NCBI GenBank assembly: GCA_030066555.1
Contig: JASJBK010000001.1
Span: forward strand, 1-46,291
DNA length: 46,291 bases
Origin: Halieaceae bacterium
GTDB lineage: Bacteria; Pseudomonadota; Gammaproteobacteria; Pseudomonadales; Halieaceae
Direction of reading: 5' to 3'
Position numbers and translations under genes: made by a program. Numbering within the stretch: the first letter of the stretch is position 1; every line of letters begins with the position of its first letter. Below, piece by piece: positions 9,795 through 18,552 of the stretch. Below the pieces are notes generated by a model, which did not search any database, was not told where the DNA came from, and saw only the letters and a program-made list of their open reading frames with translations.

Positions 9795-10735
9795 GGCTTG
9801 GCATCCTCCGCATGGGAGAGCAACACGCGCGCCAGCTGCTCGCGATCTTCCAGGGACTTCATTACCGTGGGCGCCGTCATTACCTGCATTCCCGGCTCAT
9901 CAATCGTGCCTGCCAGTGTAGCGTCAGAATCGTCCATGACAAAAGTATCCACCAGGCCGCGGTAGTGAGCTGCCACCGAGGCGGCGCTTACCGGCAGGCC
10001 CAGCTCGGCCATCATTTTGGCCGCCGGCCCCTTCAGCGCCCGGTCGCCGACAATCGGGGATACCGCATAGACAGGTGCCGCGCAGGACGCCAGCGCATCG
10101 CGCACAGCGGGCAGGCCTAGAATCGGATCGACGCTGACGAAGGGATTGGACGGGCAGATCACCACCAGGCCGAGCTCCGGGTCCGCCAGCAGCTCCATGA
10201 ACTGCGCCTGGGGGCGCGCCAGCTGCTGGCCTTCAAAACGAAAACCGCGCACCGCCGGCCGGCACTGTTCGCGCACGAAATAGTGCTGGAATGGCAGTTC
10301 GCCGTCCTCACAGTCAACCAGGGTTCGCACCGGGTCATCGGACATGGGCAGTAGCGTTACCGCCACCTGCAGTGCATCACACAGCCGCGCGGTCACCTCG
10401 GTGAGGCTCAGCCCCTCGCGCAGCAGGCTGCTGCGCAGGATATGGGTGGCGAGGTCGCGATCGCCGAGCTGGAACCAGCGTTCACCGCCGAGGCGGTCGA
10501 GGGCATCCAGGCATTGCCAGCTTTCCCCCGCCAGCCCCCAGCCCCGCTCGCTGTCGTTGATGCCCGCCAGGGTATACATGACGGTGTCGAGGTCGGGAGC
10601 TATATAAAAGCCGAGGTGTTCGAAATCGTCGGCGGTATTGGCCACCACGGTAAGCGCGTCCACTGGCAGCACCCGGGCCAGCCCCAGGGCCAGCTTGGCG
10701 CCACCAACGCCGCCGGAGAGGGCCAGCACCTTCAC
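9791..10735 (-). CDS. cofD: CofD/FbiA-type phospho-transferase forming F420-0 or dehydro-F420-0
   Basis: MKVLALSGGVGGAKLALGLARVL...VVANTADDFEHLGFYIAPDLDTVMYTLAG...ICPSNPFVSVDPIL. Confidence 0.95.
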   Translation of the reverse strand: MKVLALSGGVGGAKLALGLARVLPVDALTVVANTADDFEHLGFYIAPDLDTVMYTLAGINDSERGWGLAGESWQCLDALDRLGGERWFQLGDRDLATHILRSSLLREGLSLTEVTARLCDALQVAVTLLPMSDDPVRTLVDCEDGELPFQHYFVREQCRPAVRGFRFEGQQLARPQAQFMELLADPELGLVVICPSNPFVSVDPILGLPAVRDALASCAAPVYAVSPIVGDRALKGPAAKMMAELGLPVSAASVAAHYRGLVDTFVMDDSDATLAGTIDEPGMQVMTAPTVMKSLEDREQLARVLLSHAEDAKP

Positions 10736-10766
10736 CGCTTTGCTGTCTCCAGTACGGGTGAGGCCA

Positions 10767-11531
10767 TCAGCGGAACATATCCATTTCCCGGGGCCTCAGC
10801 AGTGCCGTGGAGCCCTGCTCCGAGGCCTGCCAGCGGGCGCCGCGGATCACTACTGCGGGACAGCCCTGGTCGGCCTGCCCCATCAGCAGCGAAGCGGCCG
10901 CGGCCATTTCATCAGCCACCGCTACCTCGGTGACTTCCAGCGGCCGCCCGAACAGGTCCAGCCGGCCGACCTGGTCTTCCACCGGCTCGATGCCACTGCA
11001 GCCCAGCGCAAAGCCCTCGGTGCCCTGGCGCCAGGCGCGGCCGGCGCTGTCGTTAATGATCACCGCCAGTCCAGGCTGGAAAGCTGCCTCCAGGGCTGCG
11101 CGCAAGGCGGCGGCGCTGGAGTCGGGATCCTCGGGTAGCAGCAGCACGGCGGGGTCGTCCGCGCCGGGCAGGTTGGAGCGATCGATGCCAGCATTGGCGT
11201 GCACGTAGCCAAGTCGATGCTCGACAATGATGACGCCGGGGCGCACTCGCAGCACCTCCCGGGATTCGTCGAGAATAAGCTGCGCCAGAGCAGGCTCCTT
11301 GTCGGCCTGCTGCGCCAGTTCCCTGGCCTGGTCGCCGACCTCCACCTGCGACAGCGTCACGTAGCGCCCCTCGGCCTTGCTGACCACTTTCTGCGCCAGC
11401 ACCAGAACGTCGCCGGCTGCAAGCCGGATGTCGGCGTCCGCCAGGGCAGCGAGCACCACCGCCGCAAGGTCGTCCCCCGGCTCTACCAGGGGAAAGGGAA
11501 GTACCGGTACAAGCTGTACCGACGCGATCAT
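10767..11531 (-). CDS. cofE: Coenzyme F420-0:L-glutamate ligase, single-domain (archaeal CofE type)
   Basis: VLVLAQKVVSKAEGRYVTL...IVEHRLGYVHANAGIDRSNLPG...VIINDSAGRAWRQGTEGFALGCSGIEP; 254 aa without an FbiB-type C-terminal extension. Confidence 0.95.
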   Translation of the reverse strand: MIASVQLVPVLPFPLVEPGDDLAAVVLAALADADIRLAAGDVLVLAQKVVSKAEGRYVTLSQVEVGDQARELAQQADKEPALAQLILDESREVLRVRPGVIIVEHRLGYVHANAGIDRSNLPGADDPAVLLLPEDPDSSAAALRAALEAAFQPGLAVIINDSAGRAWRQGTEGFALGCSGIEPVEDQVGRLDLFGRPLEVTEVAVADEMAAAASLLMGQADQGCPAVVIRGARWQASEQGSTALLRPREMDMFR

Positions 11532-12214
11532 TCAGCGCTATCCGGTCCCGTAATGGAGATGCCGGCGTGGCATTTGTACTGGCGGTTGATGGTAATCAGC
11601 ACCGAGGTCAGTGCCTCGGCGGCTGCGGCATTGGCAATGGGCCCGGCATGGAAGCCGCGCATTCCTGCCGCCTCCACCAGGTCGATCACCTGGCCGCGGG
11701 CTTCCTTGTTGTCGCCGGTCACCAGCACATCGCACTCGATGCCGTGTCCTTCCTGCAGGTGGTGGGCCGCCACGTTCTGGAAAGCGGACACTACCTGCAC
11801 GGATTCACCGAGCAGGTCCTGGGCAATCTGGCCGGCGGAACCGCCTTCCGGCAGCTGCACCCGGCCCACCTTTGGCGGTACCAGCGGCACGGTGACGTCG
11901 ACCAGGATCTTGCCGTCAAGGGCACCCTTTACATGCTCGAGGGTGCTGACCTGGTGTGCGAAAGGAACAGTCAGGGTGACAATCTGGGCGGCCTCGGCCG
12001 CTGCCAGGTTTTCCATCGCTTCCACCGACACTTCAGCGACCCCGCGCTCGGCCATGACCTCGTGCAGGTCGGCCACTGCGGCTTCCGCTTTCTCCTGGGT
12101 GCGCGAGCCGATAATCACCCGATAGCCGGCCTGGGCCCAGCGCCGCGCCAGCCCGGTGCCGAGATCACCAGTGCCCCCCAGTATTGCCAGTACTGGCAGC
12201 GATTCGTTCGTCAT
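11528..12214 (-). CDS. npdG: NADPH-dependent F420 reductase (Fno/NpdG)
   Basis: VLAILGGTGDLGTGLARRWAQAGYRVIIGSRTQEKAEAAVADL...LVTGDNKEARGQVIDLVEAAGMRGFHAGPIANAAAAEALTSVLI. Confidence 0.93.
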   Translation of the reverse strand: MTNESLPVLAILGGTGDLGTGLARRWAQAGYRVIIGSRTQEKAEAAVADLHEVMAERGVAEVSVEAMENLAAAEAAQIVTLTVPFAHQVSTLEHVKGALDGKILVDVTVPLVPPKVGRVQLPEGGSAGQIAQDLLGESVQVVSAFQNVAAHHLQEGHGIECDVLVTGDNKEARGQVIDLVEAAGMRGFHAGPIANAAAAEALTSVLITINRQYKCHAGISITGPDSAE

Positions 12215-12235
12215 AGGTCGTTCCTCTGAAGTGCG

Positions 12236-12354
12236 CTCCCGCCGGGCGGGAGGCTTGTTGATTGCCTGGATATTGGAACCCCGCCTCGGGCGGGGGTAGG
12301 ATTGTGCTCCGGCATATTATGTAACTCCCCCCACCATAACAAGCCGTGGGGGAG
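12236..12354. promoter_or_regulatory. Divergent intergenic region with three GC-rich inverted repeats
   Basis: CTCCCGCCGGGCGGGAG (12236-12252), CCCCGCCTCGGGCGGGG (12279-12295), CTCCCCCCAC...GTGGGGGAG (12325-12354). Confidence 0.55.
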
Positions 12355-12392
12355 GCGCTGGCCAGCCAGATGGAAGGCGCCAGCAGACGGCA

Positions 12393-13196
12393 ATGGACGT
12401 GCAAAGGACTCAGCCTATGGACAAACCCCTGGACCTCAGCGGCAAGGTAGCGATTGTCACCGGCGGCGCCCGGGGTGTGGGTCGCGGCATCAGCGAGCGC
12501 CTGCTGGCCGCCGGCGCCGAGGTGCATATCTGCGGTCGCAACCAACCGGAAACACTGCCGGCCAGTGACGGTCACCAGGCCCGCTTCCACGGCTGCGATG
12601 TACGCGATGCCGAACAGGTGGACAGTTTCGTCAACGCCGTGGTGGCAGCCGCCGGGAGGCTGGATATCCTGGTGAACAATGCTGGCGGCGCCCCGGCGAC
12701 GGACGCGGCCAGCGCCTCACCACGGTTTTCCGAAGCCATCATCGGGCTCAACCTGCTGGCGCCGCTGCTGGTCGCCCAGGCCGCCAACCGGGCCATGCAA
12801 AGCCAGGAGTCGGGCGGCAGCATTATCAACATCGCCAGCGTCAGCGCTGTTAGACCCTCTCCAGGTACGGCAGCCTACGGCGCCGCCAAGTCCGGTCTCG
12901 TCAACCTCGGGACCTCGCTGGCCGTCGAATGGGCGCCGCGAGTCAGGGTCAACACCATCATCTGCGGCCTGGTGCTGACCGAGCAGGCGCATCTGCACTA
13001 TGGCGACGACGAGGGCGTCGCCCGGGTCGCAAACACCATTCCACTGGGCAGGCTCGCGGAACCGGGCGATATCGGCGACGCCTGCCTGTTCCTGGCCTCC
13101 AGTCTCGCCAGCTATATCAGCGGTGCCAGCCTGCTGGTGCACGGCGGCGGTGAAAAACCGGCCTTTCTCGACGCCGCCAATCCCGCGCAGCCCTGA
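12393..13196 (+). CDS. Short-chain dehydrogenase/reductase (start may be 12417)
   Basis: VAIVTGGARGVGRGISERLLAAGAEVHICGRN...DILVNNAGG...YGAAKSGLVNL. Confidence 0.95.
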   Translation: MDVQRTQPMDKPLDLSGKVAIVTGGARGVGRGISERLLAAGAEVHICGRNQPETLPASDGHQARFHGCDVRDAEQVDSFVNAVVAAAGRLDILVNNAGGAPATDAASASPRFSEAIIGLNLLAPLLVAQAANRAMQSQESGGSIINIASVSAVRPSPGTAAYGAAKSGLVNLGTSLAVEWAPRVRVNTIICGLVLTEQAHLHYGDDEGVARVANTIPLGRLAEPGDIGDACLFLASSLASYISGASLLVHGGGEKPAFLDAANPAQP

Positions 13197-13228
13197 GTCA
13201 CAAAGGCCCTGCAGCGAGCCGCAACGGT

Positions 13229-13259
13229 TTGTCACCCCTGCTATTGATCAGGTTATACT
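13229..13259 (+). promoter_or_regulatory. Possible promoter (TTGTCA-N19-TATACT) for the GGDEF/EAL gene
   Basis: Good hexamers but a long 19-nt spacer; upstream of the leader hairpin. Confidence 0.35.
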
Positions 13260-13282
13260 CAGGGCGCTACGTGCGGTCGGGA

Positions 13283-13298
13283 CCACACGGAAGTGTGG
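13283..13298 (+). promoter_or_regulatory. Leader hairpin presenting a CsrA/RsmA-consensus GGA loop
   Basis: CCACAC-GGAA-GTGTGG, a perfect 6-bp stem; ACACGGAAGT matches the CsrA consensus ACANGGANGU. Confidence 0.55.
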
Positions 13299-13401
13299 CG
13301 GTTTCTGCGCGACCTGCTGGCCGCAGCGGTAAAGCCGTGACCGAATATGCCGATGAAAGCCGAGAAAGCCGTGAAGGCAACCATCAAGAATAAGGTTAAA
13401 C

Positions 13402-16400
13402 ATGTCGCAAGCTGAGGTACTGCCGGAGTCGCACCCGGCGGAGCTCCACCTGGAAGGCGGGGCGAGCTACGCAGGCGAGGTGAGCAAGCTGCTGGAATTC
13501 GGCTTGCTACTGAGCCAGGCCCACCGCGTCGGCAACCAGCAAGGCGACGATAAGCTCGCGGTACCTGTGGGCGCGCGCGCCCTCCTGAAAATCAATGATG
13601 CCTACGATGATGACGGCAGCCGGCTGGAGATCCCGGTCTCGATCAGTTCCGGCAGTGGTACTGACATCAAGCTTGAGTACCGTTCCCACGACAGCGAGTT
13701 TGCGGCACGCATTCGTCGCCTGCTGCTACCCGACGAGGCCCGCAGCCTGGCGGACTCAAGAGCCCACCTGCAGGACTTCAGGGAACGGGCCCTGCGCCAG
13801 CTCGACCGCCTGATCGACACATTCATTCTCGACGCCGCCGATCGCATGATGGATCTCGCTTCCCAGTCGGGTAACCGCGAGCGCCAGGACGACCTGTACG
13901 AGGCCATGAACATTCTGCGGCGCAGTCACAGGGACATGCTCGGGTCTTTCGGCAGCCAGATCAGTGCCTTCTTTGATGAACCGCTGCTGCCGGAACGCCA
14001 GCAGGACGGGAGTATCGATGAAGTGGCTTTCGACGAGCTCGATCTTGTCGACATCCAGGTGTTCGAGGATTCACTGACCATCGACCGCATCGTCAGCAGT
14101 GCCCAGAGCAAGCTCGGCCTGCCCATGGAAGCGCTGACTATCCGCTATGCCGACATGTGCGACATCGAGCCGCTGGACACGCGGCTGCCGGTGCACGTGG
14201 CACAACTCGCCGCCGCTTTTCGTGAAGTTGTGGTCGATGGCGGTATATCCACCAGTGTCATGTCAGATCTCTACAAGTTCTTCGACAGCGGTCTCGTCAC
14301 GAATCTGGACTCCTACTACAAGAGCCTGAATACCTTCCTGCGAGATCGCGGGGTAAAGCCCGAAATCGACGAGGATCTCGAGAAGCACGGTTCCCTGTTC
14401 GAGCGTATCCGCAAGCAGCGTGCCAAACCGGTACCGAAACCCAAGCCACCGCCCGCACCGGCCCCTGACCTGCCCGTCGAGGACGAAGCCGCGGAACTGC
14501 TGGCCGCTGCCCAGGAGGCCGGCCTGGCACCGGCCGACAACAAGGGCCTGGCGGCGCCCCCGCCAGCACCCAAAGGTGCCGCAAGCCGCCACTTCGACAC
14601 ACCCACCCTGTATCGCTCGGTGATCGATGCCCTGAATTTCCGACGCGCGGCACCGGTGGAAAGCGGCGGCACACTGGCCGGCACCGCGGGTACGGGAACC
14701 GGCAGCGGCGGGCCGCCCGCCACCTCCAATGCCCTGGCCAATGTGCTGTCCGAATTGCAGTCCAATGCCGAGGCACGTTCGGAACTTCGCGAGCAGCGCT
14801 CGGTGCGCCAGTACCTGGCGGATCGCCAGGGCAGCATTGCCGGGCTGGAGGGCACCGACGGCTTCGAACAGGACAGCGTCAACCAGCTGGACCTGGTGGA
14901 CAACCTGTTCTCGGACATCTCCGTCGAAATCGATGTAGAACCTGACCTGCGCCCGATCGTCGGCGACCTGCAGATCCCGCTGGCCAAGTTGGCGCTGCTG
15001 GAGCCCCAGTTCTTCGCCGACAAGGCGCACCCGGCCCGCGGCGTAATCGACAAAGTCACCCAGCTCGCCAACTCCAGCAATTACCCGAACCGGGCACTGG
15101 AGACCAAGGTTTCGGCGATCATCGACAACATCGTCCAGAACTACCAGACCAACAGCGAGGTATTCGCTAGCGCGCTGACCGAACTGGACAGCCTGTCCGA
15201 GCAGCAGAAGAAAGCCCTGGAGCGCAATGTCGAGCGCGTGGTCAAGACCCAGGATGGGCAGGAAAAGCTGCGCAAGGCCGAAAAGGCCGTCGATAAGGTA
15301 CTGCGCACCCGTCTGCGGGCGCCGCAGGCACCCAAGCCGCTGGTAGAGCTGGTGGACAAGGGCTGGCGCGACCTGCTCAAGCTCACCTTCGTCAAACAGG
15401 GCCCCAACAGTCGCGCCTGGAAGGACTACGTCAAAACCCTGGACCTGCTGTCACTGTGGCTGATGCAGAAAAAACAGGGCGAAGCCGAAGATGAACAGGT
15501 ACAGGTAGAGCGCGCGCTGGAGGCAGAACCCCTGCTGGACATGGTGAGCCAGCAGATCTCCGAGGCACTGCCAACCCACATGGAGCACGAACCGGTACTC
15601 GAGAACCTGAGGGAGGTACTGGCTGGCCGTGCCGAACTCGAGTATACGACGGTAGAGCCGCCGAGCGAGGCGGACGAGCGCGACCCCGAGAAGATACGAG
15701 AAAAGGTCGAGACACTGCCGCGCCTGCGTCGCTGGATAAAGCGGGTGGAAGACCTCGAGCGCGGCACCTGGCTGACTTACCGCGACCCCCAGGGAGCGAA
15801 GCGCCGTATGCAGCTGGCCTGGATCAGCGAAGACGGCGACCGCTTCATATTTGTGAACGAACGCGGCCAGAAAGTCGCGGATGTAAGCGGCGTCGAACTG
15901 GCCCGGCAGCTCTCCAAGGGCGTCAAGCCGCCAACGCCCAGCGAGGAGCTACCGCTGGTCGACCAGTCGATGTACAAGACCCTCGAGCACGTACAGCGCT
16001 CACTCAGCTTCGACAAGAACCACGACAGTCTCACGAGCCTCATCAACCGCGACTCGTTCCTGGAGCAGCTTGAAAAAGCGCTGCAGCATGCCAAAAGCAA
16101 GCACGCTTCCCACGCGCTGCTGTATATCGACATCGACAAGTTCGGCCTGGTCAACGATGTTTACGACCAGGCCACGGGAGACCAGATTCTCATCGAGTTC
16201 GGCAAATTGCTGGCCCAGCAACACGATCGCAAGGTGCTATCGGCACGACTGGAAGGCGATCGCTTCACGGTATTGCTGCTGGATCGCACCATGGAGCAGG
16301 CCATCGCCCATGCCGAGGGCATACGCGGTGATATCGAAGTAAGCCCGGTCCAGGTCAACAACGACAAGATCTCGTTCACCGTATCCGTCGGTGTGGCCGC

Positions 16401-17322
16401 CATACTCGATCACAGCCAGTCCGTCGCCGGTGTAATGGAGAACGCCCGCCTGGTATCCGAGCAGGCCAAGCAGGACGGTGGCAACCGGGTTGTCCACTTC
16501 AATGAGGACAAGGCCCGCGCCGATGCCTACAAGTCCGAAGAAGCAGCTGCGATCAAGCAGATCGAACACACCCTCGATACCAAGAACTTTGTGCTGCAGG
16601 CCCAACCCATCGCTCGCACCGCAATGGTGGACGGCCAGTTTGATATCGCACACTACGAAATCCTCATGGCCATTGCCGACGAATCCGGCAAGCTCAGCTC
16701 GCCCCAGGACTTCATCAAGAGCGCGGAACAGTTTGGCTACATGACACAGGTGGACCAGTGGGTGGTGCGCCAGGTGTTCAGCTGGATCAGCCAGATGATG
16801 GACGAGGAAAAGGATGTGCCCAATCTTGCCATCAACCTGTCCGGTAACAGCGTCACTGACAACAGCTTCATGGACTTCCTGTTCGAGGCGATCTCAGAGT
16901 ACGGGGTAGGCACCAGCAAAATCTGCTTCGAGATCACCGAAACCGGCACCATCGACAACATGGTAAAGGCCACCGATTTCGTCAACCAGTTCAAGAACAT
17001 CGGCTGCAAGTTCTCCATCGATGACTTCGGTACCGGTCTCGCCTCCCATTCCTACCTGCGCGACCTGCCGGTGGACTACGTGAAGATCGACGGCACCTTC
17101 ATCAAGAGCATCCACAAGAATTCCAAGGACTTCGCCATGGCCAAGTCCATCAATGACCTGTCCCACTTCCTGGGCATGGAAACCATCGCCGAATTTGCCG
17201 AGAACGAGGAGATCATCGACAAGCTGCGGGAAATGGGCTGCGACTACATTCAGGGCTGGGGTGTCGGTCGCCCCACCCCCCTCACCAGCCTGACCGACAA
17301 GCTGGAGATGGTTGAAAAGTAG
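13402..17322 (+). CDS. Large c-di-GMP signalling protein: DUF1631-like N-terminal region + degenerate GGDEF + EAL
   Basis: 1306 aa; LTSLINRDSFLEQLEKAL...LLYIDIDKFGLVNDVYDQATGDQIL...RLEGDRFTVLL; EAL region YEILMAI...AINLSGN...CFEITETG...FSIDDFGTGLASHSYLRDLPVDYVKIDG. Confidence 0.9.
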   Translation: MSQAEVLPESHPAELHLEGGASYAGEVSKLLEFGLLLSQAHRVGNQQGDDKLAVPVGARALLKINDAYDDDGSRLEIPVSISSGSGTDIKLEYRSHDSEFAARIRRLLLPDEARSLADSRAHLQDFRERALRQLDRLIDTFILDAADRMMDLASQSGNRERQDDLYEAMNILRRSHRDMLGSFGSQISAFFDEPLLPERQQDGSIDEVAFDELDLVDIQVFEDSLTIDRIVSSAQSKLGLPMEALTIRYADMCDIEPLDTRLPVHVAQLAAAFREVVVDGGISTSVMSDLYKFFDSGLVTNLDSYYKSLNTFLRDRGVKPEIDEDLEKHGSLFERIRKQRAKPVPKPKPPPAPAPDLPVEDEAAELLAAAQEAGLAPADNKGLAAPPPAPKGAASRHFDTPTLYRSVIDALNFRRAAPVESGGTLAGTAGTGTGSGGPPATSNALANVLSELQSNAEARSELREQRSVRQYLADRQGSIAGLEGTDGFEQDSVNQLDLVDNLFSDISVEIDVEPDLRPIVGDLQIPLAKLALLEPQFFADKAHPARGVIDKVTQLANSSNYPNRALETKVSAIIDNIVQNYQTNSEVFASALTELDSLSEQQKKALERNVERVVKTQDGQEKLRKAEKAVDKVLRTRLRAPQAPKPLVELVDKGWRDLLKLTFVKQGPNSRAWKDYVKTLDLLSLWLMQKKQGEAEDEQVQVERALEAEPLLDMVSQQISEALPTHMEHEPVLENLREVLAGRAELEYTTVEPPSEADERDPEKIREKVETLPRLRRWIKRVEDLERGTWLTYRDPQGAKRRMQLAWISEDGDRFIFVNERGQKVADVSGVELARQLSKGVKPPTPSEELPLVDQSMYKTLEHVQRSLSFDKNHDSLTSLINRDSFLEQLEKALQHAKSKHASHALLYIDIDKFGLVNDVYDQATGDQILIEFGKLLAQQHDRKVLSARLEGDRFTVLLLDRTMEQAIAHAEGIRGDIEVSPVQVNNDKISFTVSVGVAAILDHSQSVAGVMENARLVSEQAKQDGGNRVVHFNEDKARADAYKSEEAAAIKQIEHTLDTKNFVLQAQPIARTAMVDGQFDIAHYEILMAIADESGKLSSPQDFIKSAEQFGYMTQVDQWVVRQVFSWISQMMDEEKDVPNLAINLSGNSVTDNSFMDFLFEAISEYGVGTSKICFEITETGTIDNMVKATDFVNQFKNIGCKFSIDDFGTGLASHSYLRDLPVDYVKIDGTFIKSIHKNSKDFAMAKSINDLSHFLGMETIAEFAENEEIIDKLREMGCDYIQGWGVGRPTPLTSLTDKLEMVEK

Positions 17323-17325
17323 GTC

Positions 17326-18519
17326 ATGGGCCCCTCGCCCCCCGCAAACTCATCGGAGCTCTCATTCGAAGAGCTGGTAGAGCTGGTTTACGAGGGTCCG
17401 CTGCAGGACAAGCCCTGGCGCAGTTTCCTGCCGGCGCTGCGACGCGCCATGGACGCCCAGGTGGTGTCACTGGTGCTCAGACCCCCCGCCGCCGGCGATC
17501 GCGGCGTAATCCTCAATTGCCAGCGCAGCGACAGCGGCGAAGACGACCTCGCCGACCCCAGCGACTGGGAGGCAATGACCTACCAGGAACAGTTTTTTGC
17601 CATCGACCCCTTCGTCAACCTGCCCCCCGGCAAGGTGGTGACCCAGCAGGAGCTGATCCCCGATAAGGAGCTGCTGGCCTCGGACTACTACCTGAACTAC
17701 CTGAAACCTATCGGGCTGTTCCACATCCTCGGTGTCGACACCGTCGAACCGGACGGCATGCAGGCCCGTCTGCGAATAGCCCGCCGCCCCGATGAGCCGG
17801 CCTTCGGTGCCGCCCACAAGCAGTTCTGCGAACAGTTGCTGCCGCACCTCAAGCGCGCCATCCAGATTCACGCCCGGCTCAGTCGCATCGAATCCGAACG
17901 CGACCTGTACGCCGATGCAGTGGATCAACTGGCGGTGGCCACCCTGGTGCTGGACGAGCGCGGCCGGGTGCTGAACACCAACACGGTGGCCGGCGCCCTG
18001 CTCGAGGAAGATGACGGCATGAGCGTGGTGGAACAGAGGCTACACCTGCAGGATCGCGCCGCCGACAACCAGCTCCAGGCCATGGTGGAAGCCGCGGTGG
18101 CTGCCCAGCGGGCCGGCACCGCCGGCATGGTTCGCGCCCTGCGGGTGCCGCGCCCCAGCGGTTTGAAGGATTACGGCCTGGTGCTGCGCCCGGTACCGCT
18201 GGCCGAATGGGCCGAGGGCCAGTCCAGCCCCAGCGTGGCAGTCTTCATCAGCGATCCGGCGCGGGGCGAAGGCGCGGGGTTCGAGCCCAGCGAGGTCACG
18301 CGGCAACTGCTGCAAGAGCTGTTCCAGCTGACCCCCGCCGAGGCCTCGCTGGCCTTGCGACTGGCCCAGGGACTGAGCCTCGCCGAGGTGTCCGAGCAGC
18401 AGAACGTTTCCCAACACACGGCCCGGGCCCAGCTCAAGTCGATCTTTGCCAAGACCGGGGTCGCACGCCAGGCCGAGCTGGTGCGGCTGGTGCTGAAGAG
18501 CGTCGCCAGCCTCGCCTGA
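17326..18519 (+). CDS. LuxR-type helix-turn-helix transcriptional regulator
   Basis: C-terminal FQLTPAEASLALRLAQGLSLAEVSEQQNVSQHTARAQLKSIFAKTGVARQAELVRLVL; starts 3 nt after the GGDEF/EAL stop codon. Confidence 0.85.
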   Translation: MGPSPPANSSELSFEELVELVYEGPLQDKPWRSFLPALRRAMDAQVVSLVLRPPAAGDRGVILNCQRSDSGEDDLADPSDWEAMTYQEQFFAIDPFVNLPPGKVVTQQELIPDKELLASDYYLNYLKPIGLFHILGVDTVEPDGMQARLRIARRPDEPAFGAAHKQFCEQLLPHLKRAIQIHARLSRIESERDLYADAVDQLAVATLVLDERGRVLNTNTVAGALLEEDDGMSVVEQRLHLQDRAADNQLQAMVEAAVAAQRAGTAGMVRALRVPRPSGLKDYGLVLRPVPLAEWAEGQSSPSVAVFISDPARGEGAGFEPSEVTRQLLQELFQLTPAEASLALRLAQGLSLAEVSEQQNVSQHTARAQLKSIFAKTGVARQAELVRLVLKSVASLA

Positions 18520-18552
18520 GCCCACGCGCGGGCCCGGCGCCCCGCTAAAGAG

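Noticed and set aside
13270-13401. Possible c-di-GMP (GEMM) riboswitch in the leader of the GGDEF/EAL gene
   Set aside because: The conserved GEMM core and tetraloop-receptor motifs were not found; only the CsrA-like hairpin is supportable.
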